Below are positions 32,444 through 43,714 of a DNA stretch of 64,000 nucleotides, one piece after another (positions within the stretch are counted from its first letter, which is position 1; each line of letters begins with the position of its first letter). Below the pieces are notes generated by a model. The model did not search any database. It was given only the letters and a program-made list of their open reading frames with translations, and had not been told where the DNA came from. Origin of the DNA: Ipomoea triloba (lineage: Eukaryota; Streptophyta; Magnoliopsida; Solanales; Convolvulaceae). The stretch is taken from assembly GCF_003576645.1 (NCBI RefSeq), contig NC_044925.1, forward strand, positions 10,382,550 to 10,446,549, in the 5' to 3' direction. The translations under genes and the position numbers were made by a program.

Positions 32444-33339
32444 ATCACAATTAGAGTTGTCAAAACGGGCAATCATGCCCCATAGGGGCTGACCCGTCTC
32501 GAGTTTGTCCAAACACTGCCCTGTTCTGCCTGTTTTATACAACGTCAACCCATTTATTATTATTATAATTTAAAAAAATTACTTTAAAATTTTTAAATTT
32601 TTGTATAACTCAGGCAAGGTTGAAAAAATCGCTAGGGCCTAGGGCACCTTGGCGCTCGATTTAATTCTTCCTTTTTTTAAAAAAAAATTCTTTTTAATTG
32701 TAATTTACATTATATTAAGGCTATAAGCCTTTAACTACCACACCATAACTGAAATCCAACCAAATCTGCAAACCTGCTTCCTCCATCGTCTCCAACCATC
32801 GCCTCCAACAATCGCATCCAAGTCTGAAATCAAACCAGATCTGCGAATCTACTTCCTCCATCGCTTTCAACCGTCGCCTCTAAGTCTCCAACTATCGCCA
32901 TCCATCAACGATCGCCAGCCATCCATTGCCGGCTGCCAATCTGAGTCCAGACCGGCGACCATCACCATCCATCACTTTGAGGTAACGATGGAAGACGCCG
33001 CCTTCATCGCCTCTAGATCTGAAATCCATCCCCTCTCGATCATTCGGCGACCATGGAAGACGTCGCCTTCATCTCTCTCGTCGTCGTTTTTCTCTTTTTG
33101 GCAAAGGGGGGGGGGCTAAGACGGGACGGCCAGCTACGCGGCCTAGGAGCCGCCTAGACTGGCCGCGGAGGAGGCCAATTCTTGCCTTCCTCGCCGTGGC
33201 CGCCGGCCGCCTAATCGGCGCTTAGGCGCAATATTTGCAACACTGAACTCAGGAATCAAACACCAATCTAAGTTAACAATTAACAATATTTCCAATCAAA
33301 CACATTAAATTTTTTGAACAAACACCATGTAAGTGTATA

Positions 33340-34090
33340 TATACAGTTCAAATACGGTTGGGGTGCTCAAGTGCGGTTGTGTGGTGGGTGGAGAGTCATT
33401 GATCCTACCAAAATCAACGTTCAGGATTAAAAATGTTTTAAAATGCGGTGGTAATTTGGTCATTTTACATATGGGTCAAACTTAAGTTTCGTGATTTTTC
33501 TTCTTAAGCTGCGTGATTTTTTCCTTCTTAAGGTGCGTGGTTTTAAACTTAATGTGTGTTAGTTGTTGAAACTTAAGTGCGCCGGTCTAAATCTTTAGGT
33601 GCGTGATTTTCCATCTTAAGGTGCGTGGTTTTGAGCTCAAGGTACGTGATTTTGAGCTTAAGGTGCGTTAGTTGTTGAAACTTAAGTGCAACAGTCTAAA
33701 GCTTTAGATGTCTGGTTTTCTTTCTTAAGGTGCGTGATTTTCTTTCTTAAGGGTGTGGAGGGTGTGGTTTGTGTGCTTAAGGTGCGTCGACCTAAGGCTT
33801 TAGGTGCGTTGTTTTCCTTCTTAAGGTGGGTTATTTCCCTTTTTAAGGAGCGTTTTTTTTTTTTTTTTTTTTTTGTAGTTTCAAAACACAAACAATATGC
33901 TTTATAAGATTTTTCTACAAAGCCATATTTATGTTAATGCAGCTTAAGGTGTTAGAAGCTTAAGGTGCATCAGTTTAAATTAAAAAAAAAAAAAAAGAAT
34001 AGATCACCGCACAATTACACGGGAACCCAATCCACCCACACACACACACACACGCACACACACATACACACACACATACATACATACATA
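33340..34090. repeat. Minisatellite based on CTTAAGGTGCGTG
   Basis: Many degenerate copies of a 20-24 bp unit around CTTAAGGTGCGTGATTTTCTT from about 33485 to 33970, followed by poly-T and (CA)n. Flanks have GTGCGGTTGTGTGGTGGG and GATCACCGCACAATTACACG, partly inverted, so this may be a MULE-like element like those at 46920 and 47909. Short ORFs here are artefacts. Confidence 0.6.
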
Positions 34091-34293
34091 GATTTTAATT
34101 TTTAATATATAATTAGAATTTATTTACTTTATATTTAATACTAATATAGTTTACATGTAATATTTTTATTTTGTAGTTATAATATTATTAAGTTATAAAG
34201 TTTATAAAATATATAGTTTATAACTTCATATAATTTATATAATAAATAAACTTTATATTAATATTTATATAAAGGTACAAGTAATTGCATTAA

Positions 34294-35072
34294 GAGTTAA
34301 AGGTACAAATGGTCCTCTGACTATTGGGCTAGTACTCTTTTTAGTCCTCAACTTTCAATTCAACCACAAATGGTCCTCTGACTTTCATTTTTTACCATAA
34401 ATAGTCCTTAAAATTTCTGTTAAATAGGTGTTAAATCTAGGGGTAAAATCGTCAAATTGATTAATATTATTATGATTACTTCTTTTTGAGAATTATATAA
34501 CAACATAATTAATTTCAAACATTAATATACATTAAGTTAATAAATATAAAAACAAAATGGACGTGACATATTACATAAATGAATAAATTAAATAAAAATT
34601 AATGATTAATGGTCACAATTTGTACTTGATTAATAATATTAATTCAACGATGGCGGCCTTCAGTTATGTTCCAAACAAAATGTTTGATCGATTAATGAAA
34701 AATGAAAACTATTAATTGGTCATATGAAGAACCATGAAAATGATGGAAGCAAGGTTTTTGAAAAAAAAAATTCTTCCATTTTAATCTGTTGGTTAAATTA
34801 AAACAGATAGCTCTAATATTAAATCTTCATTTTGTAGGCATAATTACGAGAATAAGGTGTATTGTCTTTTTATTTAGGAGTATTTATATTTGTTAATTGT
34901 TTCAATTATGCTTGTTGGTGAAAAATTCTAAACATTTTTATTTTATGACAATTATATATATCAATTTGACGATAATACCCCTAGATTTAACACTTATTTA
35001 ACAGAAATTTTAATGGAGGACTATTTGTGATAAAAAAAATGAAAGTCAGAGGACCATTTGTGGTATTAACTC
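34294..35072. mobile_element. Fold-back MULE-type MITE
   Basis: Starts GAGTTAAAGGTACAAATGG and ends CCATTTGTGGTATTAACTC; long inverted arms share GGTCCTCTGACTTTCATTTTT and AACAGAAATTTTAA-type blocks. The identical 9-mer TTGCATTAA flanks both ends (34285-34293 and 35073-35081). Noncoding, 779 bp, nested inside the hAT element. Confidence 0.8.
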
Positions 35073-35579
35073 TTGCATTAATTAAAACTTGTAATATAAA
35101 TTATATATATATATATATAATGCTTGTGAATGATCTAAATAAATATATAATTATATATAGATGTTCAATAAGTGTCTCTAGTATAGTTGGTTTTAATAGT
35201 GTTAAATTAATTGAAAGATTGAGGGTTTAATTCTTGTTTCAACAATATTTTAAAATATTAATACAATCCCCAATTACACAAACAAATTCGGGGTGGGGGT
35301 TAGGGTGGGAGTGTAGTACGGGTTATACAGGTCGAGTTAGAAACTCTCCAACCTAATCTATCTAAAATACGAGTTAAACGAGCCCACCCCAACGGGTTTG
35401 ACCCGTTTCACAACTCTAATCACAATGTGAATCATGGTCCATAGTATGATTTGCCAGATTTTGCAGCCACTTGTCAAATTAGGATGCATTTTATTAATCA
35501 ACTAATTGCAATCCATGACATTAATATTTGGTAAAACATTTGGTTTATCAAGCGGAAATAGAAAATATTACTATATTTG

Positions 35580-37392
35580 CTAGTATTTTCGCCCGTGCGA
35601 TGCACGGAATGGATTTGTTATAATAATATATTAAAAATATTTGGATTGATATATAATTATTTAAATTAGAACATCAAATATTATATAGTGCAATTGAAGA
35701 TATGTTTTGGATCATTTATGTTTTTTGATGTTATCATTGCTTGAGTTTGAGCAAACAATTGCTCAAATTAATAGCTAATGTGTAGATCTACGCATGCGGT
35801 GATGTAACTTTGGAGATTTTATATATCATTATTTAGGATTTTTATAAATTGGGCTAATGTACTTGTTCTCTAGCAACTCAGTTATAGAAATCCATTGTTA
35901 TCTTAAACATATGTTTTTTGTCTAGATATATAGCAATTTTGTCATATTGTAAGAAAAGAAAAAGAAAACATGAGTTAATTAGTGCATTTTTTGGTTTTTC
36001 CTTCCTTTACAGTTTCCTTAAGAAAACATGAGTTAATTAATCCATCTGTTAAGCATTTAATTATTCCAGTCAAACTAAGAAGAATTGAAATTCAAATAAA
36101 TATTGTTTGTGCTAAATCAAAAAACAAAATAACCATGGCTATCATGCCTTGGGTTCAATCTTAGGCTTTTTCAAACTCTTTGAAGATGATGAACAATTCA
36201 TGTTTATTCTCTTCAAAGACAGCTACTATACTTCAAAATTACAATCTTACGAAGAACATTTAGCAGTAGCCTATTGATTTCGAACAAAAATCCCTTCATA
36301 TCTTTCCGATACTTCCGATGATCACAAGTGAGTGTAGTCCAAAGTAATCTAGTCTGAAGCAGCCTGCCCGCTATTTCCACTGGGAACAGATGATATCCCT
36401 TCTTCTATGCGCTGCAAAAGATAATTATGCAGCCAATCCAGTGCTTGGAGAAATGCAGCGGCTGATGTATTAACAACTATCAAACCCTGTGACTCAAATG
36501 AACAAAGGTAATTCTGAATGATTTTTAAGTTGTTCCTTAGCTTATCTTTGTCCTGGACTGGATATTTGTCTCCATTTGCCTAAACCAAACACACAATATA
36601 CAATATTTGTACCAATAATCCAAACATACAATACACATACAAATATTACATAAGTCATAAATCAAATAACAATTATTCACAAGTACTACAGAAATTATTT
36701 TTGAGGGATTTTAGAAAGATGGTGCACATAAACACTTACGAAAATGATTACTTTTGGGGTAAAAGTATTTTGGTGAACATGAATACTTACCCAAGAAATC
36801 AAAATTCACTGCGCACACTCGAAACACTCATAGTTGATAATCCTTGTTTGCTAGTTCTTTTCTTCCTTTTGGCGAGAAAAGAGAAAAAACTATGGGGAAG
36901 GATGGAGAATTTTTTTGCAATAATGGAAGAAGATGAGAGAATATATATTCGGATTAAGATGTTATGGAAAGGAGTGCATAATGATTACTAATGAAGAGGA
37001 TATAATGGGATTATGATAAAATTAGGGAAAGAAATGTGTAGTATTGTAAGATATTTATTTATATAATAACTATTTCCATATGAATGTATGTAACTGTCAA
37101 TTTCATAATTACATATAGGTATAATAGGATAATACTATATTTTATATATACATATATAATATAATATGATTGGCATTCATAATTTTTGTATCTAAATAAT
37201 TATCATAATTACTAATAACCTATTATAACCAATTATAATTAATATTATTCAATCATTAATATTATTCTATAATAATAATATTTAATATTATTAATATTAA
37301 TATTATTATAATAATTACTATATTACTAAAATACCCCTACGTTTGGGCGGGAAAATTCTGGAGGAGGATAATACTTTTATATATAGTATAGA
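35580..37392 (-). mobile_element. Non-autonomous Helitron 3
   Basis: Minus strand: 5' TCTATACTATATATAAAAG at 37392, 3' hairpin CCGTGCATCGCACGG (35607-35593) followed by CTAG at 35580. The first ~70 bp are almost the same as in Helitron 2, including the GGCGGGAAAA site (37346-37355). The outside base is T at the 5' end but G, not A, at the 3' end. It carries an exon-like ORF (36349-36579). No Rep/helicase. Confidence 0.7.
36349..36579 (-). pseudogene. Exon-like ORF in Helitron 3, probable gene capture
   Basis: A 77-codon open frame begins right after a TTTAG acceptor-like site. It reads ANGDKYPVQDKDKLRNNLKI, then YLCSFESQGLIVVNTSAAAF, LQALDWLHNYLLQRIEEG, and ends SGQAASD before a TAG. The texture is that of a real helical protein C-terminus and differs from the AT-rich Helitron body. 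A CT-rich leader, an ATG (near 36836) and a GTAAGT donor (near 36791) lie upstream on the same strand, as for a first exon. I do not recognise the family; gene capture is inferred from structure. Confidence 0.45.
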
Positions 37393-37506
37393 TAGATTAC
37401 TCAAAAATATAAAATCTCCTAATTATATTTGATAAATGACTAATCAGTAAGTTGTGTCGTGTCCACTATATTTTTTATCGGCATAAGTCTATCATATATT
37501 TTTCTT

Positions 37507-38110
37507 GAGTCATTTCAATTTTTGGTCCTATTGTTATTGAGGCATTGCCAATTTTAGTCCACTTCATTAATTTTTGTCACATTACGGCCAGTCTTATTTA
37601 GTACTTGCCACTTTTAGTCCACCATTAAAATTTTTTTCAAATGGCCATCCAAAACAGAGGTTTTTTGGTCTTTTCATGCTTTGGTCATCTCCTTGATCCT
37701 TTGTAGTGGTTTTCCTTACACATTTTCATCCAATGAAGAGGTGTGACGAAAGCCATGTGAGCCACATTACAAAGCCATGGCTTTCGCCGAACCTCTTCAT
37801 TGGATGAAAATGTGTAAGGAAAACCACTGCAAAGGGTAAAGGAGATGATCAAAGCATGAAAAGACCAAAATACCCTTGTTTTGGATGTGATCAAAGCATG
37901 AAAAGACCAAAATACCCTTGTTTTGGATGGTATCAAAGCATGAAAAGACCAAAATACCCTTGTTTTGGATGGTTATTTGACGAAAATTTTAACGGTGGAT
38001 TAAAAGTGGCAAGGACTAAATAAGACTGGTCGCAATGAGGCAAAAATTAATGAAGTGGACTAAAATTGGCAATGCCCTAATAACAGTAGGACTAAAAATG
38101 GAAATGACTC
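37507..38110. mobile_element. Fold-back MULE-type MITE, copy 2
   Basis: Same family as 11073-11607: starts GAGTCATTTC, ends GGAAATGACTC, with matching inner palindrome and GCATTGCCAATTTTAGTCC blocks. The 10-mer TATTTTTCTT flanks both sides (37497-37506, 38111-38120). It carries three tandem copies of a ~41-bp segment (GATCAAAGCATGAAAAGACC, about 37846-37970) that copy 1 has once. 604 bp, noncoding. Confidence 0.85.
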
Positions 38111-38748
38111 TATTTTTCTTTATTGAAAGATTTAATAAAAGAAAAAAGAAAAAAGAAAAAAGAAAAAGAAAAGCACAACAAGAGACCTAAGCCAACAATT
38201 TCACATTTGTAAAATCTTGTTTACATATTCAACAATTACGTGTTTCTCTTTAAGTCTTTAGCTAAATCTATAAATCCTTTGCACTATGCATGTATGTATA
38301 GGAAGGAACACAATTAAACAACATGTGCTCCATCTCAACTAAAGACGTAAACTAATAGTTGAAATTGCACATTTATATTTATATATTATATGTTCAACAA
38401 ACACCAACCTTCTGTGTTACCACTAAGTGTTACATAGGCATAAACAATTATGGAGAATTATATATGTATATATTTAAACCTGAAACACTAAAAGTAAGTA
38501 TATTACGGTGCAAAGTTAATTCAGTTAAAAACCCAACACAAGTACGTTAAAACTAGAAAGATGCAAGCTAAAGTACAGATTAAATTAGGTTCTCTATGAA
38601 ATGAATGCCCAATCACTGTCACAAAATGGGACATATATCATAACAATCTGTCACAAAATAAAAGCAATGATTCAGTCTACAAAACGATGGTCAAATTCCT
38701 AAGCTAAGACACAAAAGACAGAATGAACATCAATCATCTAGCACCATT

Positions 38749-40791
38749 TCACTTTCTCTTCTTAGCAGGTGGTTGATCCTCATCTTCCTCGTCTTCCTCT
38801 TCTTCTTCGTCCTCATCACCGTCCTCATCATCGTCTCCATCGTCGTCATCCTCATCATCATCTTCGTCATCACTGCCTCCTTCATTACCATTAGCCTCGG
38901 GATTTTCCTCAGGATCCCCATCATCGTCATCATCTCCCCCTTCATCGCCCGAGAAGTCTTCATCACCAGCATCATCATCATCATCATCTGCCTCACCATC
39001 ATCACCTTCTTCATCATCATCCTCTGTATCACTACCATCTTTATTTTCAACCTCAGCCTTGTTCTTTCTGTGAAGTTCAGCAATGGGAAACCTGAAAGGG
39101 AAGGAGCATTTCATTTCAATTCAATTCTGGAAGCTCACTGCACCAAAGTCTCAAGTCTAATGCAAACTAAACATAAAAGGTAATTCACACCTTTCGTCGG
39201 TCCATCTCAATTCTGGTAAACCATCATTATTCTTCAACAGACATTCCATCTGTTAACACATTCAACACTGATAACGGAATCCAAGCCACAAATTTAAGCA
39301 ACTAAGGAACACGATATTTCTGCCCACAATTTAATAGATCCAGGCTAGTAAATATTTGTGAATGCAAGGATGGAGAAAAAGCAGAAAACTATAACAAATA
39401 AAGTTACAGTTCCATAGCAGTAAAGAGTTGGAGTTTGGAAATCAGTATTGCATAAAAGAATGCTACCAAATAGATGTATGTATATAATGACAGACAAGAC
39501 CTAAGAGCTAACTTTAAATGCAGGGTTTTACTTGGTCATCGCATATAGCATTGCAGCAGTTGTCAATTTGACTATTCAGTGGTGTACTCTGTTCGTTTTA
39601 CAAAAACAAAATGTTCAAATTTATTACCGTATTATCTTCACCAGAAAAACTAAAAGATAGGTTCTTTCTTCTCGGTAGAATCAAACCCTTAAATATAAAT
39701 CTAAATCCCAAGCACAAGTTGGAAACAGATAGGACACTGAACAATTTGGCAATCCAAATACTTGATTTAACTATCTAACAAATGCTGTATAATATATATA
39801 TATATATATGGTCTGCCTTAGGTATTGGGTAGGATCAAGTCTAGAACAGTAACTGCATAACCACACTTGTATACAGCAAATGAACAAATGTTCCTTGTGG
39901 TCCTTTGCCGTCACAAGGCGGCGGGGTTTACCTACACCAGAAAGGGTTGTAGGGTCTCCCTCGTCATCTAAAAAAACAAATGAACAAATGTCATATATAA
40001 CCATACAAGTAGTCTTTAATAAGACACTATGGCATCGTAACTAAATAAATGATTTCAAATTTGGCATAATTTCATCCAATGAAAGTGGTATAAAAATGCA
40101 AACCCTTGATGATTTGATAACAGATCAAGGTTAAGAAGGACTACTCTATAGGAAAAACAAACCACAATTAACTCAATATAGCCTCCTTAAGTTTCATAAG
40201 CATGAAACTCACCCAGATCCCACATAAGAAGACATTAAACTCAAAAATTGCAATTAAATACATGGTGGAACAGTAGGCAAACAGAACTGTCAGCTCTTTA
40301 ACAATGGATTGGTTCAAACCCAGAAACAACAGACGAGCAAAGTTCCAAGTTTGTCTAGATTTCACAACCCAGTCAGTAGAAAAGCAGAGAGAGAGAAGTT
40401 CAAGACTCAGGTTAATAATGCATATGTTCATTACATAGGAATCTGACATTTGTAAAAACAAGTGCTTTAAGAATTTTTTATACAAGCACCAAAAGCAGGA
40501 AAATTATTTGAAAAAAAAACACACACGCCATACAAAATAATGTCATAGAAAATGTGCAACTAAGCCAAACAAGCAGAAACAGAGCACGAGATCAAAAACC
40601 GCACCGCAAAATTAGAACTTCGCAACAAAAAATAGGTGAGGGTGAGAGCCATTATATACCATCATAAGCAGACAGGAAGCAGATCTCACGGTAGCCGAAA
40701 GAGCCTCAGCTACCATAGCTTCCAAAACAGAGCTCACCACAATTTCCCGTAGAGCAAAAGCCACTTCAGACCCTAAACCACTGGCATCCAT
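38749..40791 (-). CDS. Small acidic nuclear protein, three exons
   Basis: Exon 1 40791-40660 (44 codons, MDASGLGSEVAFALREIVV to SASCLLMM), exon 2 39249-39191 (MECLLKNNDGLPELRWTDE), exon 3 39091-38749. Junctions are GT-AG: donors at 40659 and 39190, acceptors TTAACAG and TTTCAG; phases agree (0, then split Arg). The product is 177 residues. The first ~75 residues are ordinary and alpha-helical looking; FPIAELHRKNKAEVENK leads into ~85 residues that are mostly Asp/Glu, and the tail PPAKKRK is a probable nuclear localisation signal. This layout matches plant proteins annotated as acidic or nucleolin/prothymosin-like, of unknown biochemical role; histone or nucleolar binding would be inference. 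The plus-strand ORF opposite exon 3 is a shadow. Intron 1 (1.4 kb) holds a (TA)n run and a dispersed-repeat fragment. Confidence 0.8.
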
Positions 40792-41030
40792 TCTCAAAAT
40801 CCAAAGCCCAAAAATATCTGCAAAAACTACAACAACGGGGAAAGGAGACAGGAGGAGAGAGTGGGTACTGGGAAGGAGAGGGAAATGGGGGGGAGAGAGA
40901 GCAAGGTGTTAGGGTTGGGGTTGAGTGTCCAAACGGGTCAGAAGAAATTAATTGGAAAAGAAAATAGAAAATATGAAAGGGAAAGGCGAAAAAGATAGGG
41001 TTTACGTTTGACATAGTACTAGGGTTTTGT
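40792..41030 (-). promoter_or_regulatory. Promoter/5' UTR of the acidic-protein gene
   Basis: On the minus strand a pyrimidine-rich tract (CTCTCTCTCCCCCCC and CCTCTCCTTCCC, about 40905-40840) precedes the ATG, as in plant Y-patch promoters. Three telo-box-like motifs (AAACCCTA or AACCCTAA) lie at 41027-41020, 41003-40996 and 40916-40909. Telo-boxes are common upstream of plant ribosomal-protein and nucleolar genes, which fits a nuclear growth-linked role. No clear TATA box. Confidence 0.5.
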
Positions 41031-41173
41031 TGTTTTCTTCTGTCACTTCTATTTTACTTTTTAAATCTAATTTTAGCAACCATAGAAGTGATGAAGAGAG
41101 GTCAATAATTCTTTCCCTTGGGCTATGACGTAATTAGGTAAGGTATTTAGGTTGTAGTTTTTACGCTAGCTTA

Positions 41174-41719
41174 GCGTGTGTTTGGTAACCCGTAAAATGA
41201 CTTTCGGAAAATATTTTCTGAGCTTTCGGTGTTTGGCAATGTCTGGAAAATGTGGTCAACGGAAAATGTTTTCCATTGACCAAGGAAAATCAGTTCATTT
41301 TTCCGGAAAATGACTTACGGAAAAAATCTCCGTAAGTCATTTTCCAGAATCGCCAAAATGACCGTTTCGCATGTTCTCGGCCAAAACCAATTCAAGCCAT
41401 ATCACCCATAACCGTGGACCTCCTAGGAAAAAGGCCGAAAATCCGCCAGAAACCTTAGCTACGTTGTTTTTTTTTTTTTTTAAATTCTATTTTAATAAAT
41501 AAAATTAGTTTAACATTATTATAATTTTTTTATTTTAAATAAAATAATTAAAATGTTTAATTATATAATTCTACCCATTTTCTAGAAAATGTACCAAACA
41601 CATAAAGATAGTTTTCCATAATACATCAAAATACTGGAAATGAAACTGTTTTCCGGAAAATAACTCATTTTCCGGAAAACATTTTCCTGAAGTCATTTTA
41701 CTGCTTTCCAAACGGACCC
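41174..41719. mobile_element. Tourist-like (PIF/Harbinger) MITE
   Basis: TTA duplications at 41171-41173 and 41720-41722 flank termini GCGTGTGTTTGGTAACC and its inverted partner GGGTCCGTTTGGAAAGC. Repeated GGAAAATGACTT and TTTTCCGGAAAATG words form subterminal palindromes. 546 bp, noncoding. Confidence 0.75.
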
Positions 41720-41722
41720 TTA

Positions 41723-42224
41723 GTTGATTTTGGGTGAAAAACTACATTCAATCATAGTAAGGTTAAATACTAATAATTACAGTGTGAGAGGCTGAGAGTT
41801 ACGCCTTATAAGTGTGTGGCTTGTTATGGGCACTAAGTATAGGACTTCTCATCTGAGGAGTTGTTGAATTACCGTGATTGAATTCTTCTAAAATTCTTGT
41901 AGGATAAAGGTGTGGGACCTAAATCTATTTATCCTTAAAGAGATTATTGGACACCTAAACCACCTACCCACTCATCAATCGCTTTAGGTAGCTTGGCTTG
42001 CATATCCTTAAAGAAATGGAAGCAGAAGTTTGGCTCGAAGAAGGTCATAGTGGCTAATTGATAAGACTGGAAAAGGAAAGCGAAAGATTCAGTTTGGCTA
42101 CTATCATAACCATGGAAAGTAGTGCGGCTAGCATCAGAATGAGAGGAAAGGAGCTAGCTTGTAGCCACAGTGCCACACCAACTCTAGTAATTAAGTTGAT
42201 AAAGCGATTTACGTAGTTGTGTCA
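41723..42224. other. Unassigned moderately complex sequence
   Basis: It has a texture unlike the AT-rich spacers and continues after the hAT MITE at 43161 to about 43330. All frames are broken and no domain is visible. Possibly a retrotransposon remnant. Confidence 0.35.
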
Positions 42225-42232
42225 CCATGAAG

Positions 42233-43152
42233 CAGGGATGGCAACGGGGCGGGGCGGGGGCGGGGAATGGGATCCCCGTCCCCGTCCTCGAAACCTCTCC
42301 CCATTCCCCGACCCCGCCCCGTTCCCCAGCGGGGATGGGGAATAATTCCCATTCCCGTCCCCGCGGGGATTTTTCGAGGACGGGGAATTCTCGCTGGGAA
42401 TTTTTTTGAATTATGTCAACTTTTTAAAAATACTAATATTATGAAAATTTCATATTGTTAAGTCTTGAATTATTAAATTGTTTCAAACTCCTCTAAAGTC
42501 CAAAGTCCAAACATAAGTACATAACAAAACAAATAAACTTCAAATCTTCAATTCTCAATTTTTCAACTCTCAAAGCTCAAGTAGTAGTCCTCAACTAGCC
42601 AACTCTTCATTAATAACCTCAAAAAATAATACCGAGTAATAATTTGATAAAATAAAATTAGTTTAAGATATAAACATCAAACACAATAAAAATAATAAAC
42701 TATATGTAGGCATGCAGCATAATGCAAACCAGATATTTGAATGACAAAAACTTATTTTGTAAATATACTGTGTGCACATTTGAATGATTCAAATAAGAAT
42801 GCAAATTAAATTTGAATGACAAAACTTGTTTTGTATATATACTGTGTGCACAGTCTAAGTATCTAACTAGATGCATTTCACAACAATCTAAGTATATTAT
42901 ATATTATATTATATAAATATTATATTATATTATATAATATTTAACGGGGATTCGGGGAAGGGGTCGGGGATCGGGGATTGGGGTCGGGGTCGGGGCGAGG
43001 AATGCCCTCCCCGTCCCCGTCCCCGTCCCCGGCGGGGATTGGCAAATTGTCCCCATCCCCGCCCCCGTTCCCTGAAAAAAATCCCCGACCCCGCCCCCGT
43101 CGGGACGGGGATCGGTTTTCCCCACCGGGGGCGGGTTGAATTGCCATCCCTA
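42233..43152. mobile_element. hAT MITE with GC-rich inverted ends
   Basis: Ends AGGGATGGCAA and TTGCCATCCCT, continuing into CGGGG-rich inverted arms of ~170-210 bp around an AT-rich centre. The 8-mer CCATGAAG flanks it (42225-42232, 43153-43160). Joining the flanks gives a continuous host sequence. 920 bp. Gly/Pro-rich ORFs in the arms are artefacts of the CGGGG repeats. Confidence 0.85.
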
Positions 43153-43160
43153 CCATGAAG

Positions 43161-43714
43161 AGAATCAACAAGATCATTGGTAGTGGGACCAGAGCCTTAA
43201 CTGCATCTTGTGTCCCTGTGAAGGAGGAGCTTTAACTGAATAGTCACTGCGTAATCAGACCCATAAGTAGAATCCCTAGGGATAAGGAATTTTGCCTTTT
43301 GCACCCAAGGTATTTAGGTTGTACAATATATACGATTAAAGTTATGTAAGAACATTGTTTTATGTAAAAATTGTAAAGAATCATGAGTGTTTTAAAAAAA
43401 AAAAGTAAAAATTATAGATAAGTACAAGTTGTCTAAGATAATTAATTACATGGTGATAATTCGGTAAATATTATAAAATTTTACACACTTAAAAGTACAT
43501 TCTACAAAGCTATAAAGTGCATACGATGATATGTGAAATTGTAAAAATGCTACCATTCACTTGGGATAGATGTTCAAGTGAGAACATGTCTTTCTATTAA
43601 AAATGTGTAATAGTCTCAACCATTCACTTGGGATGATCATATGAACAAGGGTCACAAGGCTAAACATATAAGAAAAATTTTGTGACATTTTTGTAATTAC
43701 TATGAATTTTGATA
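43161..43714. other. Noncoding interval
   Basis: Continuation of the unassigned sequence to about 43330, then AT-rich DNA with two copies of CATTCACTTGGGAT (43553 and 43622). Confidence 0.4.

Larger units (their letters stand above)
32452..35418. mobile_element. hAT element, nested insertions, no transposase
   Basis: Ends are inverted: TAGAGTTGTCAAAACGGG on the left and its partner read from the right as TAGAGTTGTGAAACGGGT. The 8-mer ATCACAAT occurs immediately outside both ends (32444-32451 and 35419-35426), the target duplication of hAT transposons. The 3 kb inside has no hAT transposase; it holds a GC-rich GCCGCC-type block (32750-33240), a minisatellite element (33340-34030) and a fold-back MULE MITE (34294-35072). 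Confidence 0.8.

Noticed and set aside
38773..39183. 136-codon Ile-rich ORF on the plus strand
   Set aside because: Antisense shadow of the Asp/Glu-rich exon 3 of the acidic-protein gene.
42227..43177. Gly/Pro/Arg-rich ORFs
   Set aside because: They arise from CGGGG repeats in the inverted arms of a hAT MITE with a clear 8-bp target duplication.
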